64,000 nucleotides of DNA from Erwinia sorbitola (GCF_009738185.1 NZ_CP046509.1:371001-435000), one strand, 5' to 3'. Counted from the stretch's first letter, positions 23,795-32,611 are shown. Translations and numbers: made by a program. Notes: generated from the sequence alone by a model not told the origin.

Positions 23795-25271
23795 TCCGAT
23801 TCTGGCTATCGACGGCTATAAGACCTCACACCGCGAGCAGTATCCACAGGGAACTAACCGTGTTTACTCAAACTTTACGCCGCGCGGCAATCGTTATTTT
23901 CACTCGCCGCTGGCGGATGATTCGCTGGTATTCTTCGGGTTACAGGGCTTTTTACAGTGGTTTATGGTCGATCTGTTTAACGATAAATTCTTTGCACAAC
24001 CGGAAGAGCAGGTCGTGGGCGAGTACCAGCAGCTGATGGACAGCTACCTCGGCAAAAATAGCGTCAGCGTTGAGCACATTCGCGCACTGCACCGTCTTGG
24101 TTATTTGCCGCTGGCGATTAAAAGCCTCGATGAAGGCAGCAAAGTGCCGATGAAAATTCCGGTACTGACCATTACCAATACCGTGGATGAGTTTTTCTGG
24201 CTGGTTAACTATCTGGAAAGCGTAATGTCGGCGGAACTGTGGAAATCATCCACCAATGCCACCGTGGCGCATCACTATCGTCAGATCTGCCAGCGCTGGG
24301 CGGAACGCACCTGTGACGATAGCGCACATATCGATTTTCAGTGCCATGACTTCTCGTTTCGCGGGATGTCCGGGTTGCATGATGCCGCACAGTCTGGCGT
24401 TGGCCATCTGCTGAGTTTTACCGGTACCGACAGCCTGCCGTCGATTCTTTACGCGCAGCAATACTACACGCCTGCGGCAGGGACGTTTATTGCCGGTAGT
24501 ATTCCTGCTACTGAGCACAGCGTGATGTGTATGGGGGAAGAGCAGGGGGAGATTGCTACTTTCCGCCGTCTGCTGACAGAACTTTATCCCGCCGGGTTTG
24601 TTTCGGTGGTGTCAGATACCTGGGATTACTGGAAAGTGCTGACTGAATACAGCCGGGAGTTAAAGCCGGAGATTATGGCGCGTGAAGGTCGTCTGGTGTT
24701 TCGACCGGACAGCGGCGACCCGGTGGAAATTCTCTGCGGCAGCGGCAATGATGACGATCGCAGCCCGGCGCGCAGCGCGCAGCAAAAAGGATCGGTGGAG
24801 GTGCTGTGGGAGATCTTCGGCGGTACGATCAATGCTAAGGGCTACAAAGTGCTGGATCCGCACGTTGGCCTGATTTACGGCGATTCAATTACTCTGGAGC
24901 GGGCCAATCTGATCCTTAGTCGCCTTGAAGCCAAAGGCTTTGCCAGCAGTAACGTGGTGTTCGGCGTCGGCTCTTATACCTACCAGTACCATACGCGTGA
25001 CACCTTTGGTTTTGCCATGAAGGCAACATACGGCGAAGTTAACAGCGTGGGCAGGGAGATTTTCAAGCAGCCGAAAACTGACAATGGCATGAAAAACTCA
25101 GCGCGAGGTTTGCTGCGAGTGGTGAGGGATGCGCAGGGTGAGCTGCAACTGCTGGATGGTCAGAGCTGGCAGCAGGAGCAGGGTGGGGAACTGAAACTCC
25201 GCTTTCTTAATGGGAAACTGCATAACGTTGAGGATTTAACCGTGCTGCGCCAGCGTCTGGCGGTGCAGTAA
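23784..25271 (+). CDS. nadV: nicotinamide phosphoribosyltransferase NadV
   Basis: Joins nicotinamide and PRPP to form NMN, a one-step salvage route to NAD that E. coli lacks. The 495-residue protein aligns with the NAMPT family: Asp216 in FTGTDS (NAMPT Asp219), His245 in PATEHS (His247), Asp278 in VVSDTWD (Asp279), and Arg307/Asp309 in RPDSGDP (Arg311/Asp313). ATG 23784 has AAGGAG upstream and lies inside the end of the prs-like gene. The stretch GSGNDDDRSPARSAQQKG near 318-335 is a low-conservation loop. Co-occurrence with a prs homologue is known in phages and in bacteria that recycle nicotinamide, which suggests a mobile origin. Confidence 0.93.
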   Translation: MQINPILAIDGYKTSHREQYPQGTNRVYSNFTPRGNRYFHSPLADDSLVFFGLQGFLQWFMVDLFNDKFFAQPEEQVVGEYQQLMDSYLGKNSVSVEHIRALHRLGYLPLAIKSLDEGSKVPMKIPVLTITNTVDEFFWLVNYLESVMSAELWKSSTNATVAHHYRQICQRWAERTCDDSAHIDFQCHDFSFRGMSGLHDAAQSGVGHLLSFTGTDSLPSILYAQQYYTPAAGTFIAGSIPATEHSVMCMGEEQGEIATFRRLLTELYPAGFVSVVSDTWDYWKVLTEYSRELKPEIMAREGRLVFRPDSGDPVEILCGSGNDDDRSPARSAQQKGSVEVLWEIFGGTINAKGYKVLDPHVGLIYGDSITLERANLILSRLEAKGFASSNVVFGVGSYTYQYHTRDTFGFAMKATYGEVNSVGREIFKQPKTDNGMKNSARGLLRVVRDAQGELQLLDGQSWQQEQGGELKLRFLNGKLHNVEDLTVLRQRLAVQ

Positions 25272-25477
25272 CGACATGCGGGTCGGGCATGCCCGACCCC
25301 TACGAATGATCATCCTGATAAATCAGGTGTAGCAGGGGCGTGGTACACCGCGCATCATCCCGCTAAATCAGGTGTCGTAGGGGCGTGGCATGCCGCGCCC
25401 GGTTGTGTCGCGGAATGCAGCAGCCCGATAAATCAGTGTCGCAGGGGCGTGGCATGCCGCGCCCGGACTCTGTGATA
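25272..25477. repeat. cluster of REP-like palindromes between nadV and yheS
   Basis: This 206-bp gap between convergent genes holds four palindromes. The first, 25280-25299, is perfect: GGG-TCGG-GCATGC-CCGA-CCC. Three more follow the plan GGGCGTGGCATGCCGCGCCC at 25381-25400 and 25445-25464, and in a decayed form at 25336-25353. The last three are each preceded by AAATCAGGTGT or AAATCAGTGT. No ordinary terminator is visible, so these hairpins may end nadV and yheS transcripts. Confidence 0.85.
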
Positions 25478-27379
25478 TCAGGCGTTCATGAGCGACTCTA
25501 ACTCTTCCTGTGCTTCAAGCCATTCCATCTCACACTCTTCCAACGCTGACTTCGCTGTTGCCTGCTGTTGCAGCGCGGCGGTCAGATCAGCTTTACGGCT
25601 TTGCTCGTAAATAGCCGTGTCGGAGAGCTTTTCTTCAGCATCGGCCAGCTGCGCATGGTGCTTCTCCATCTGCTTCTCCAGTTTCTCAATTTGCTTACGC
25701 AATGGTTGAGTCTGGGCGCGCAGTTCGGCATCGCGGCGCTTCTGGTCTTTACGTGCCTGTGCACTGTTGGCACCGTCAGTTTTTGGCGCGGCATCCGCGC
25801 TTGCCTGGCGCTGCTGATCGCTTAACCACTGCTGATAATCATCCAGATCGCCTTCAAAGGCTTCTACTTTGCCATCGTGTACCAGGTAGAGATCGTCGGT
25901 GGTGGAGCGCAGCAGGTGGCGGTCATGTGACACCACTACCAGCGCACCTTCAAAATCAATCAGTGCTTCGGTCAGGGCCTGACGCATATCAAGATCAAGG
26001 TGGTTCGTTGGTTCATCCAGCAACAGCAGGTTAGGGCGCTGCCAGACGACCAGAGCCAGCACCAGGCGCGCTTTCTCACCGCCAGAGAAACGACGGGTCT
26101 CTTCGCTCACTTTATCGCCCTGGAAGCCAAAGCCGCCAAGGTAATCACGCAGCTGTTGTTCGAGCACTTTCGGGGCCAGACGCACCAGATGCTGAAGAGG
26201 CGACTCGTCGGCGCGCAAAAACTCCAGCTGATGCTGGGCGAAGTAGCCAAGCTTGATACCTTTCGCCAGCCCGATATCGCCCTGTAACGGCGCAAGTTCA
26301 CCGGCCAGCAGCTTGATCAACGTTGATTTACCCGCTCCGTTACGCCCCAGCAGGCCGATACGTGAACCGGGAACCAGGTTGAGTTTGATCGAGTTGAGGA
26401 TCTTTCTGTCGCCATAGCCAGCGCTGACTTTTTCCATTTTCAGCAGTGGATTCGGCAGGCTTTCAGGCTCGCGGAAGCTAAAGGTAAACGGGTTATCGAC
26501 GTGAGCAGGCGCGATTTTCTCCATGCGTTCCAGCATTTTGATACGGCTCTGCGCCTGTTTTGCCTTCGTTGCTTTGGCTTTGAAGCGATCGATAAAGCTT
26601 TGCAGATGCGCGACTTTTTGCTGCTGGTGTTCAAACATCGACTGCTGCTGTGCCAGCTTGGTGGCACGCTGAATTTCAAACGAGCTGTAGTTACCGGTGT
26701 ACTCGAAGATAGACTCCTGCTCGATATGCAGGATCTTGTCGATTACCGGGTCAAGGAAGTCGCGGTCGTGCGAAATCAGAATCAGCGTACCTGTGTAGCT
26801 TTTCAGCCAACGCTCCAGCCAGATTACCGCATCCAGATCGAGGTGGTTGGTCGGTTCGTCAAGCAGCAGCAGGTCAGAGCGGCAGATCAGCGCCTGCGCA
26901 AGGTTAAGGCGCATACGCCAGCCGCCGGAGAAATCACTCACCGGGCGCTGTAGCTGTTCCTGGGTAAAGCCGAGACCGTCGAGCAGACTGGCGGCGCGTG
27001 ACTGGATAGTCCATGCCTGAACTGCATCCAGTTTACCGTGCAGTGTGGCGATGGCGTGTCCATCATTAATCTGATTTGCGTGCGCTAATTCAGATTCCAG
27101 CTGGCGAAATTCTCGATCGCCATCGATAACATATTCAATGGCGGGAACGTCGAGCGCCGGAGTTTCCTGGTTGACCCACGCCAGCGACCAGCTGCCGGGA
27201 TAACTGAAGCTGCCCGCATCGGCGCTTATCTCGTTTTTCAGCAGCGCCAGCAGCGTGGATTTACCGCAGCCATTTTTGCCCACCAGACCCACTTTTTGGC
27301 CTGGATTAATCGTAGCCGATGCGTTGTCCAGCAGTACGCGGACACCGCGACGAATTTGTAACGAGGAGAATACAATCAT
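25478..27379 (-). CDS. yheS: ABC-F family ATPase YheS
   Basis: Soluble protein with two ABC domains and no membrane segments, 633 residues (E. coli 637). Walker A sequences are GKNGCGKST (near 34) and GRNGAGKST (near 345); signatures are DFSGGWRMRLNLAQAL and FSGGEKARLVLAL; Walker B is LLLLDEPTNHLD in both. ABC-F proteins act on the ribosome; YheS has been implicated in relieving translation stalls. A coiled-coil, charged tail follows the second domain (from about 540). It is divergent from kefG. Confidence 0.95.
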   Translation of the reverse strand: MIVFSSLQIRRGVRVLLDNASATINPGQKVGLVGKNGCGKSTLLALLKNEISADAGSFSYPGSWSLAWVNQETPALDVPAIEYVIDGDREFRQLESELAHANQINDGHAIATLHGKLDAVQAWTIQSRAASLLDGLGFTQEQLQRPVSDFSGGWRMRLNLAQALICRSDLLLLDEPTNHLDLDAVIWLERWLKSYTGTLILISHDRDFLDPVIDKILHIEQESIFEYTGNYSSFEIQRATKLAQQQSMFEHQQQKVAHLQSFIDRFKAKATKAKQAQSRIKMLERMEKIAPAHVDNPFTFSFREPESLPNPLLKMEKVSAGYGDRKILNSIKLNLVPGSRIGLLGRNGAGKSTLIKLLAGELAPLQGDIGLAKGIKLGYFAQHQLEFLRADESPLQHLVRLAPKVLEQQLRDYLGGFGFQGDKVSEETRRFSGGEKARLVLALVVWQRPNLLLLDEPTNHLDLDMRQALTEALIDFEGALVVVSHDRHLLRSTTDDLYLVHDGKVEAFEGDLDDYQQWLSDQQRQASADAAPKTDGANSAQARKDQKRRDAELRAQTQPLRKQIEKLEKQMEKHHAQLADAEEKLSDTAIYEQSRKADLTAALQQQATAKSALEECEMEWLEAQEELESLMNA

Positions 27380-27502
27380 AAGCGCCGTAAGTTCAGAGTA
27401 TGTTAAATTACACCATCATAATCAGTTTATCGGAATCAAGTAGTTCCGTTGCGTCGAGCATGGTAGCGGAAATAACCCGCCATGACGACGATTTGGAGGG
27501 GA

Positions 27503-28057
27503 ATGATGTCGCAGCCGCCTAAAGTCCTGCTGTTGTACGCCCATCCGGAGTCTCAGGATTCGATTGCCAATCGCGTTTTGTTGCAGCCGGCTCATTATCT
27601 GGAAAATGTGACGGTGCATGACCTGTACGCACATTACCCAGATTTCTTTATTGATATTCATCGTGAGCAGCAGCTGCTGCGTGAACACGACATCATCGTT
27701 TTTCAACATCCCCTTTACACTTACAGCTGTCCTGCACTGCTGAAAGAGTGGCTGGATCGTGTTTTGTCACGCGGCTTCGCCAGCGGGCCTGGTGGCAATA
27801 TGCTGGAAGGTAAATACTGGCGCAGCGTCATCACCACCGGTGAGCCGGAAAGTGCCTACCATGCGGAAGGGCTGAACCGTTATCCGATGTCGGACTTTAT
27901 GAGGCCTTTCGAACTCACGGCGCAGATGTGCCGTATGCAATGGATGACGCCGATGATTATTTACTGGGCGCGTCGGCAGTCTGCTGATGTGTTGAAAAAC
28001 TATGCGCGCGCCTACGGTGACTGGCTCGCCAACCCGCTGCCGCACGGAGGAGTTTAG
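27503..28057 (+). CDS. kefG: KefB ancillary subunit, quinone oxidoreductase-like KefG
   Basis: Flavodoxin-fold protein needed for full activity of the KefB potassium efflux system, which responds to electrophile-glutathione adducts. The product has 184 residues as in E. coli, with LLLYAHPESQDS at the FMN phosphate region and FQHPLYTYSCPALLKEWLDRVL in the core. GGAGGGG precedes two adjacent ATG codons (27503 and 27506); the second has better spacing. kefB begins right after the stop codon. Confidence 0.95.
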   Translation: MMSQPPKVLLLYAHPESQDSIANRVLLQPAHYLENVTVHDLYAHYPDFFIDIHREQQLLREHDIIVFQHPLYTYSCPALLKEWLDRVLSRGFASGPGGNMLEGKYWRSVITTGEPESAYHAEGLNRYPMSDFMRPFELTAQMCRMQWMTPMIIYWARRQSADVLKNYARAYGDWLANPLPHGGV

Positions 28058-29863
28058 ATGGAAGGTCAAAGTCTCCTCACCGCAGGGGTTGTGTATCTGT
28101 TTGCGGCGGTTATCGCGGTGCCTATCGCCGCCCGGCTGGGAATTGGTGCGGTACTGGGTTACCTGCTCGCGGGGATAGCTATCGGTCCCTGGGGCATTGG
28201 TTTTATCAGCGACGTTGATGAGATCCTCCACTTCTCCGAACTGGGCGTGGTGTTTCTGATGTTTATCATCGGACTGGAGCTGAAGCCGTCAAAACTCTGG
28301 GAACTGCGGCGTTCGATATTTGGCGTGGGGGCTGCTCAGGTGATCCTGAGCGCGCTGGTGCTGGGCGGTTTACTGTGGCTGACAGACTTCTCCTGGCAGG
28401 CGGCCATCATTGGCGGTATTGGCCTGGCGATGTCTTCAACGGCCATGGCGCTGCAACTGATGCGCGACAAAGGGATGAATCGCAATGAGTCCGGGCAACT
28501 GGGCTTTTCAGTGCTGTTATTCCAGGATCTTGCGGTGATCCCTGCGCTGGCGCTGGTACCACTGCTGGCGGGTGGGGATAGCGGCCATACAGACTGGATG
28601 AAAGTGGGGATGAAGGTGCTGGCCTTCGGCGGGATGCTGGTAGGCGGACGTTATCTGCTGCGACCAATTTTCCGCTTTATCGCTGCTTCCGGCGTGCGCG
28701 AAGTGTTTACGGCTGCGGCGCTGCTGCTGGTGCTTGGATCCGCGCTGTTTATGGATGCCCTCGGGCTGTCGATGGCGCTGGGTACCTTTATTGCCGGTAT
28801 CCTGCTGGCAGAGAGTGAATATCGTCACGAGCTGGAAATTGCGATCGATCCGTTTAAGGGACTGCTGCTCGGGCTGTTCTTTATTTCTGTCGGGATGGCG
28901 TTAAATCTGGGTGTGCTCTATACCCATATTGTGGAGATCCTGATTGGCGTTGTGACCCTGGTGGCGGTGAAAACAGCGGTGCTCTATCTGCTGTCGCGCA
29001 TTTATGGTCTGCGCAGTTCTGAGCGGTTGCAGTTTGCCGGGGTGCTGAGTCAGGGCGGGGAGTTTGCTTTTGTACTGTTCTCGGCGGCGGCCTCTGCTAA
29101 ATTATTTAGTGGCGATCAAATGCCGCTTTTGCTGGTGACCGTTACGCTGTCGATGATGACCACACCGCTGCTGATGCAGGGCGTGGATAAAATCCTTGAG
29201 CGCCGCTTTAATGAAGTGGATGACAGCCAGGAAAAACCGTTTGTAGAAGACGACAAGCCCCAGGTCATTGTGGTGGGCTTTGGGCGCTTCGGACAGGTGG
29301 TTGCGCGTTTGCTGATGGCTAATGAAAAACGGATTACGGTACTGGAGCGCGATATCAGCGCCGTCAGCCTTATGCGTAAATATGGTTACAAGGTGTATTA
29401 CGGAGATGCCACCGAGCTGGAGCTATTACGCGCGGCAGGGGCGGAAACGGCTCAGTCGATCGTGATAACCTGCAACGGCCCGGAGGACGCGATGGAGATT
29501 GTGCATCTCTGCCAGCACCATTTTCCGCATTTGCAGATTCTGGCGCGTGCCCGTGGCCGCGTGGAGGCTCACGAACTGTTACAGGCAGGCGTGACGCAGT
29601 TCTCGCGTGAGACCTTCAGCAGTGCGCTGGAATTGGGCCGTAAGACGCTGATGGCGCTGGGAATGCATCCGCACCAGGCGTTCCGCGCCCAGCAGCATTT
29701 CCGCCGACTGGATATGCGTATGCTGCGTGAGCTGATGCCGAATCATAGCGACAGTCAGCAGATTTCAAGAGTCAAAGAAGCGAGGCGCGAACTGGAGGAT
29801 ATCTTCCAGGCCGAGATGCGGCATGAGAAGCGGCAGTACGATGGCTGGGACGAGGGCAACTGA
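28058..29863 (+). CDS. kefB: glutathione-regulated potassium-efflux system protein KefB
   Basis: Potassium/proton antiporter of the CPA2 family that protects against toxic electrophiles by acidifying the cytoplasm. 601 residues, as in E. coli. About 12 transmembrane helices fill the first 380 residues, with FQDLAVIPALALVPLL in the transport core; a regulatory Rossmann domain (VIVVGFGRFGQVVARLL, near 403-419) binds glutathione and its adducts. It follows kefG with no gap, and GGAGG in the end of kefG serves as its ribosome-binding site. Confidence 0.96.
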   Translation: MEGQSLLTAGVVYLFAAVIAVPIAARLGIGAVLGYLLAGIAIGPWGIGFISDVDEILHFSELGVVFLMFIIGLELKPSKLWELRRSIFGVGAAQVILSALVLGGLLWLTDFSWQAAIIGGIGLAMSSTAMALQLMRDKGMNRNESGQLGFSVLLFQDLAVIPALALVPLLAGGDSGHTDWMKVGMKVLAFGGMLVGGRYLLRPIFRFIAASGVREVFTAAALLLVLGSALFMDALGLSMALGTFIAGILLAESEYRHELEIAIDPFKGLLLGLFFISVGMALNLGVLYTHIVEILIGVVTLVAVKTAVLYLLSRIYGLRSSERLQFAGVLSQGGEFAFVLFSAAASAKLFSGDQMPLLLVTVTLSMMTTPLLMQGVDKILERRFNEVDDSQEKPFVEDDKPQVIVVGFGRFGQVVARLLMANEKRITVLERDISAVSLMRKYGYKVYYGDATELELLRAAGAETAQSIVITCNGPEDAMEIVHLCQHHFPHLQILARARGRVEAHELLQAGVTQFSRETFSSALELGRKTLMALGMHPHQAFRAQQHFRRLDMRMLRELMPNHSDSQQISRVKEARRELEDIFQAEMRHEKRQYDGWDEGN

Positions 29864-29901
29864 TTTTTGGCTATCTCTCATCGCGATAACGCCAAACAGG
29901 T

Positions 29902-30108
29902 ATGGAAAAAATTATGCGTAAACGTTTTATCGCTGGTGCAACCTGTCCGAAGTGCCAGGCTAAAGATACCCTCGCCCTGTGGCGGGAAAATAATATCGAT
30001 GTGGTGGAGTGTGTGAAATGCGGCCATCAGATGCGAGAAGCCGATAAACAGGCGCGTGAGCAGGTACGCGCTAACGAGCAGGTGATCGGTATTTTTCACC
30101 CTGAGTGA
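29902..30108 (+). CDS. yheV: small zinc-ribbon protein YheV
   Basis: Protein of 68 residues (E. coli 66) with a four-cysteine ribbon, CPKC and CVKCGH, that should bind zinc. The end EQVIGIFHP is conserved. Function unknown. ATG 29902 and ATG 29914 are both possible; the second fits the E. coli length about as well. It is on the kefGB strand, 38 bp downstream. Its stop codon lies in the stem of the following terminator. Confidence 0.9.
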   Translation: MEKIMRKRFIAGATCPKCQAKDTLALWRENNIDVVECVKCGHQMREADKQAREQVRANEQVIGIFHPE

Positions 30109-30128
30109 CATTCTGGCTCAGTTTTTTT
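30101..30128 (+). terminator. intrinsic terminator of yheV
   Basis: CTGAG (30101-30105) pairs with CTCAG (30117-30121), followed by seven T. The left arm includes the yheV stop codon. Confidence 0.75.
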
Positions 30129-30244
30129 ATGTTGTACCGTACAGCCGCATTGAAATTCGATACAATCGTCGCCACTTAGAGTCACTAGGCTGACAATTGC
30201 AGTCGATGAAACAGGGCTCAAGCTCTCAACGGTTAGGAGTAATC

Positions 30245-30799
30245 ATGAAAGTAGCAAAAGACCTCGTGGTCAGCCTGGCATACCAGGTACGTACAGAAGA
30301 CGGTGTGTTGGTTGATGAGTCTCCGGTGAGTGCACCGCTGGACTACCTGCACGGTCATGGTTCCCTGATCTCAGGGCTGGAAAAAGCGCTGGAAGATCGT
30401 GTGGTCGGTGATAAGTTTGATGTGAATATCGCGTCAAACGATGCATACGGTGCCTACGATGACAACCTGGTGCAGCGTGTTCCTAAAGACGTATTTATGG
30501 GCGTTGACGAACTACAGGTAGGCATGCGCTTCCTGGCAGAGACCGATCAGGGCCCGGTGCCGGTAGAAATTACCGAAGTGGAAGATGAGCATGTTGTGGT
30601 TGATGGTAACCATATGCTGGCTGGCCAGAACCTGAGCTTCAACGTGGAAGTGATCGCAATCCGTGAAGCAACCGAAGAAGAGCTGGCCCACGGCCACGTT
30701 CACGGTGCTGATGGCCATCACCACGACCATGACCACGATCATGGCCATGATCACGGTCAGGGCGGTTGTGGTAATGGCGGCTGTGGTTGCAGCCACTAA
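30245..30799 (+). CDS. slyD: FKBP-type peptidyl-prolyl isomerase and nickel metallochaperone SlyD
   Basis: Cytosolic prolyl isomerase and chaperone; it also delivers nickel for hydrogenase maturation and is needed for lysis by phage phiX174. FKBP domain with the inserted flap: VRTEDGVLVDESP and GHGSLISGLEKAL, then VPKDVFMGVDELQVGMRF. The tail from about 150 is rich in His, Asp and Cys (HHHDHDHDHGHDHG, then GCGNGGCGC) for metal binding. ATG 30245 has TAGGAG upstream and gives 184 residues; the E. coli tail is longer (196). Confidence 0.97.
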   Translation: MKVAKDLVVSLAYQVRTEDGVLVDESPVSAPLDYLHGHGSLISGLEKALEDRVVGDKFDVNIASNDAYGAYDDNLVQRVPKDVFMGVDELQVGMRFLAETDQGPVPVEITEVEDEHVVVDGNHMLAGQNLSFNVEVIAIREATEEELAHGHVHGADGHHHDHDHDHGHDHGQGGCGNGGCGCSH

Positions 30800-30846
30800 T
30801 ATTCCGTCGTCTTTCGTGCCGCAGTTGCGTTAGCTTTTCTTTCGAA

Positions 30847-30878
30847 CCCCGGTGCCATAGTTAACTATGCTCCCGGGG
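30847..30878. repeat. dispersed-type intergenic inverted repeat after slyD
   Basis: A perfect 14-bp palindrome CATAGTTAACTATG (30856-30869) sits between CCCCGG and CCGGGG arms, forming a long hairpin. From memory, very similar sequences occur between genes in many Enterobacterales genomes, so this is probably a copy of a dispersed repeat. Confidence 0.65.
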
Positions 30879-30930
30879 ATTCTCAAGTCTCTCTGCCTTA
30901 CTGCAACACGAAATACTCAGGAATATCAGC

Positions 30931-30957
30931 AAAAGGTCACCTCTGGGTGGCCTTTTG
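30931..30957 (+). terminator. probable terminator downstream of slyD
   Basis: AAAAGGTCACC pairs with GGTGGCCTTTT around a short loop, with an A-run before and a T-run in the right arm. It lies 132 bp after the slyD stop. The palindrome could also work on the other strand. Confidence 0.7.
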
Positions 30958-31070
30958 CGTTTCTCGATCGAAGAATGCGCGAGCCAGTGCTGATGCAAGG
31001 CGCAATGCTGTGGGAAAGCGCATTTCACGCGGGCATAGCAACACAGCAGCAGCTCTGCACAGCCATTCTG

Positions 31071-31289
31071 TTAATAGTGAGGGGGTGGGGTTTCTTCTGA
31101 CTGATCTGCCAGCATTGACGGTGCTGCCTCTCTAAGCTTATCAGTCAACAGGCGCATCTGATCTCGCAGGCGAGCCATCTCCAATTCGTGCTGTACCACG
31201 GTCAGATTCAGCTCTTCAATGGTATGCTCCTGAAACGCCAGTTTACTCTCCATTATCTCCAGCCGTTGCTCCAGCAGTGATTGTTGCAT
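31071..31289 (-). CDS. slyX: small coiled-coil protein SlyX
   Basis: 72-residue protein, the same length as E. coli SlyX, made almost entirely of one amphipathic coiled-coil helix (LEQRLEIMESKLAFQEHTIEELNLTVVQHELEMARLRDQ) as far as visible, ending in the conserved EETPPPHY. Function unknown. ATG 31289 follows GAGGA on the minus strand; an open frame extending to 31454 has no homologous sequence. It is divergent from fkpA. Confidence 0.94.
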   Translation of the reverse strand: MQQSLLEQRLEIMESKLAFQEHTIEELNLTVVQHELEMARLRDQMRLLTDKLREAAPSMLADQSEETPPPHY

Positions 31290-31435
31290 TCTGTTTCCTC
31301 TTGTTACTACCGGCCCGATAACTGGACTCGCGAATTGTCCAATTCTAGCGGTAAAATGCAGGCAGAAGTAAGAGTTATGGCGTAAATTGGCCGCCAGAGG
31401 TTGAAAAGGCACTAAGTGGCCTCCATCCCTGTATT

Positions 31436-31463
31436 GAAACTTTCGGATAATCACGCGGTCGGA
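31436..31463 (+). promoter_or_regulatory. possible sigma-E-type promoter of fkpA
   Basis: GAAACTT (31436-31442) and TCGGA (31459-31463), 16 bp apart, resemble the sigma-E elements GGAACTT and TCTGA. fkpA is a sigma-E gene in E. coli. The match is incomplete. Confidence 0.4.
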
Positions 31464-31579
31464 AGTTAACTTCTAGTTTTTATGGCGAGATTGTTTTGTG
31501 ATCGCGCCCCCGGTTATATTACAGACCGCAGGTCTGCATACGATTTCCGAGGTGAGATGCTTCGGTTTTGGAGAAATGG

Positions 31580-32410
31580 ATGAAATCACTGTTTAAAGTC
31601 ACAATGTTAGCTACCACGATGGCCGTCGCGCTGAGTGCACCTCTGGCCATGGCTGCTGATGCAGTTCCGGTTAAGCCAACTGCACCGCAGCAGGCACCGA
31701 AAAATGCCGCGTTCAAGAATGATGACCAGCAGTCTGCTTATGCGCTGGGCGCTTCTTTGGGTCGCTACATGGAGAATTCCCTGAAGGAGCAGGAAAAACT
31801 GGGTATCACACTGGATAAAGACCAGCTTATCGCAGGTGTTCAGGATGCGTTTGCAAGTAAGAGCAAGCTCACTGACCAGGAAATTGAACAAACACTGCAA
31901 TCTTTCGAAGGTCGTGTGAAAGGTGCAGCTCAGGCGAAGATGGAAAAAGACGCGAAAGAGAACACCGCTAAAGGTGAAGCTTATGCGACTAAATTCGCTA
32001 AAGAAAAAGGCGTGAAGAAAACTGAATCTGGCCTGCTCTACCAGGTAGAGAAAGCAGGTACAGGTGATTCACCAAAAGACAGCGACACCGTTGTTGTTAA
32101 CTACAAAGGTACGCTGATTGACGGTAAGGAGTTCGATAACTCTTACACCCGTGGTGAGCCACTGTCATTCCGTCTGGATGGTGTTATCCCAGGCTGGACT
32201 GAAGGTCTGAAGCACGTGAAGAAAGGTGGCAAGATCAAGCTGGTGATCCCACCGAATCTGGCTTACGGCAAAAATGGTGTTCCGGGTATCCCGGCTAACT
32301 CCACCCTGGTCTTCGATGTTGAGCTGCTTGACATCAAACCAGCGGCAAAAGCTGATGAAAACGCAGAGCAGGCCGCTCCGGCCGCCGCTGATGCGAAAGC
32401 TAAGAAATAG
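31580..32410 (+). CDS. fkpA: periplasmic FKBP-type peptidyl-prolyl isomerase FkpA
   Basis: Periplasmic chaperone and prolyl isomerase. The first 25 residues (MKSLFKVTMLATTMAVALSAP and on to AMA) are a signal peptide; an N-terminal helical dimerisation domain (to about 140) precedes the FKBP domain with VVVNYKGTLIDGKEFDNS, VIPGWTEGL and IPPNLAYG. ATG 31580 has GGAG six bases upstream. At 276 residues it is slightly longer than E. coli FkpA (270) because of an Ala/Pro-rich linker after the signal and an Ala-rich tail. Confidence 0.96.
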   Translation: MKSLFKVTMLATTMAVALSAPLAMAADAVPVKPTAPQQAPKNAAFKNDDQQSAYALGASLGRYMENSLKEQEKLGITLDKDQLIAGVQDAFASKSKLTDQEIEQTLQSFEGRVKGAAQAKMEKDAKENTAKGEAYATKFAKEKGVKKTESGLLYQVEKAGTGDSPKDSDTVVVNYKGTLIDGKEFDNSYTRGEPLSFRLDGVIPGWTEGLKHVKKGGKIKLVIPPNLAYGKNGVPGIPANSTLVFDVELLDIKPAAKADENAEQAAPAAADAKAKK

Positions 32411-32419
32411 TCTGACAAT

Positions 32420-32445
32420 CGCCACCTTCGGGTGGCGTTTTTTTT
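32420..32445 (+). terminator. intrinsic terminator of fkpA
   Basis: Seven-base arms CGCCACC and GGTGGCG with a TTCG loop, followed by eight T. Confidence 0.95.
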
Positions 32446-32611
32446 CGCCTTCGCCACTGTATCTGCACCTTCTTTGCGCCAGGTTGTATTAAACGACAAA
32501 GGGCAGGACACGCCTTTCCCATATTTGCTAGACTAACCCCCGCGCATTTAAATAAGAAATGAGTCTGCCGGTCGCCTTGTGACAGGCTCTTGTCGATGGG
32601 TGGTGTCGTTC

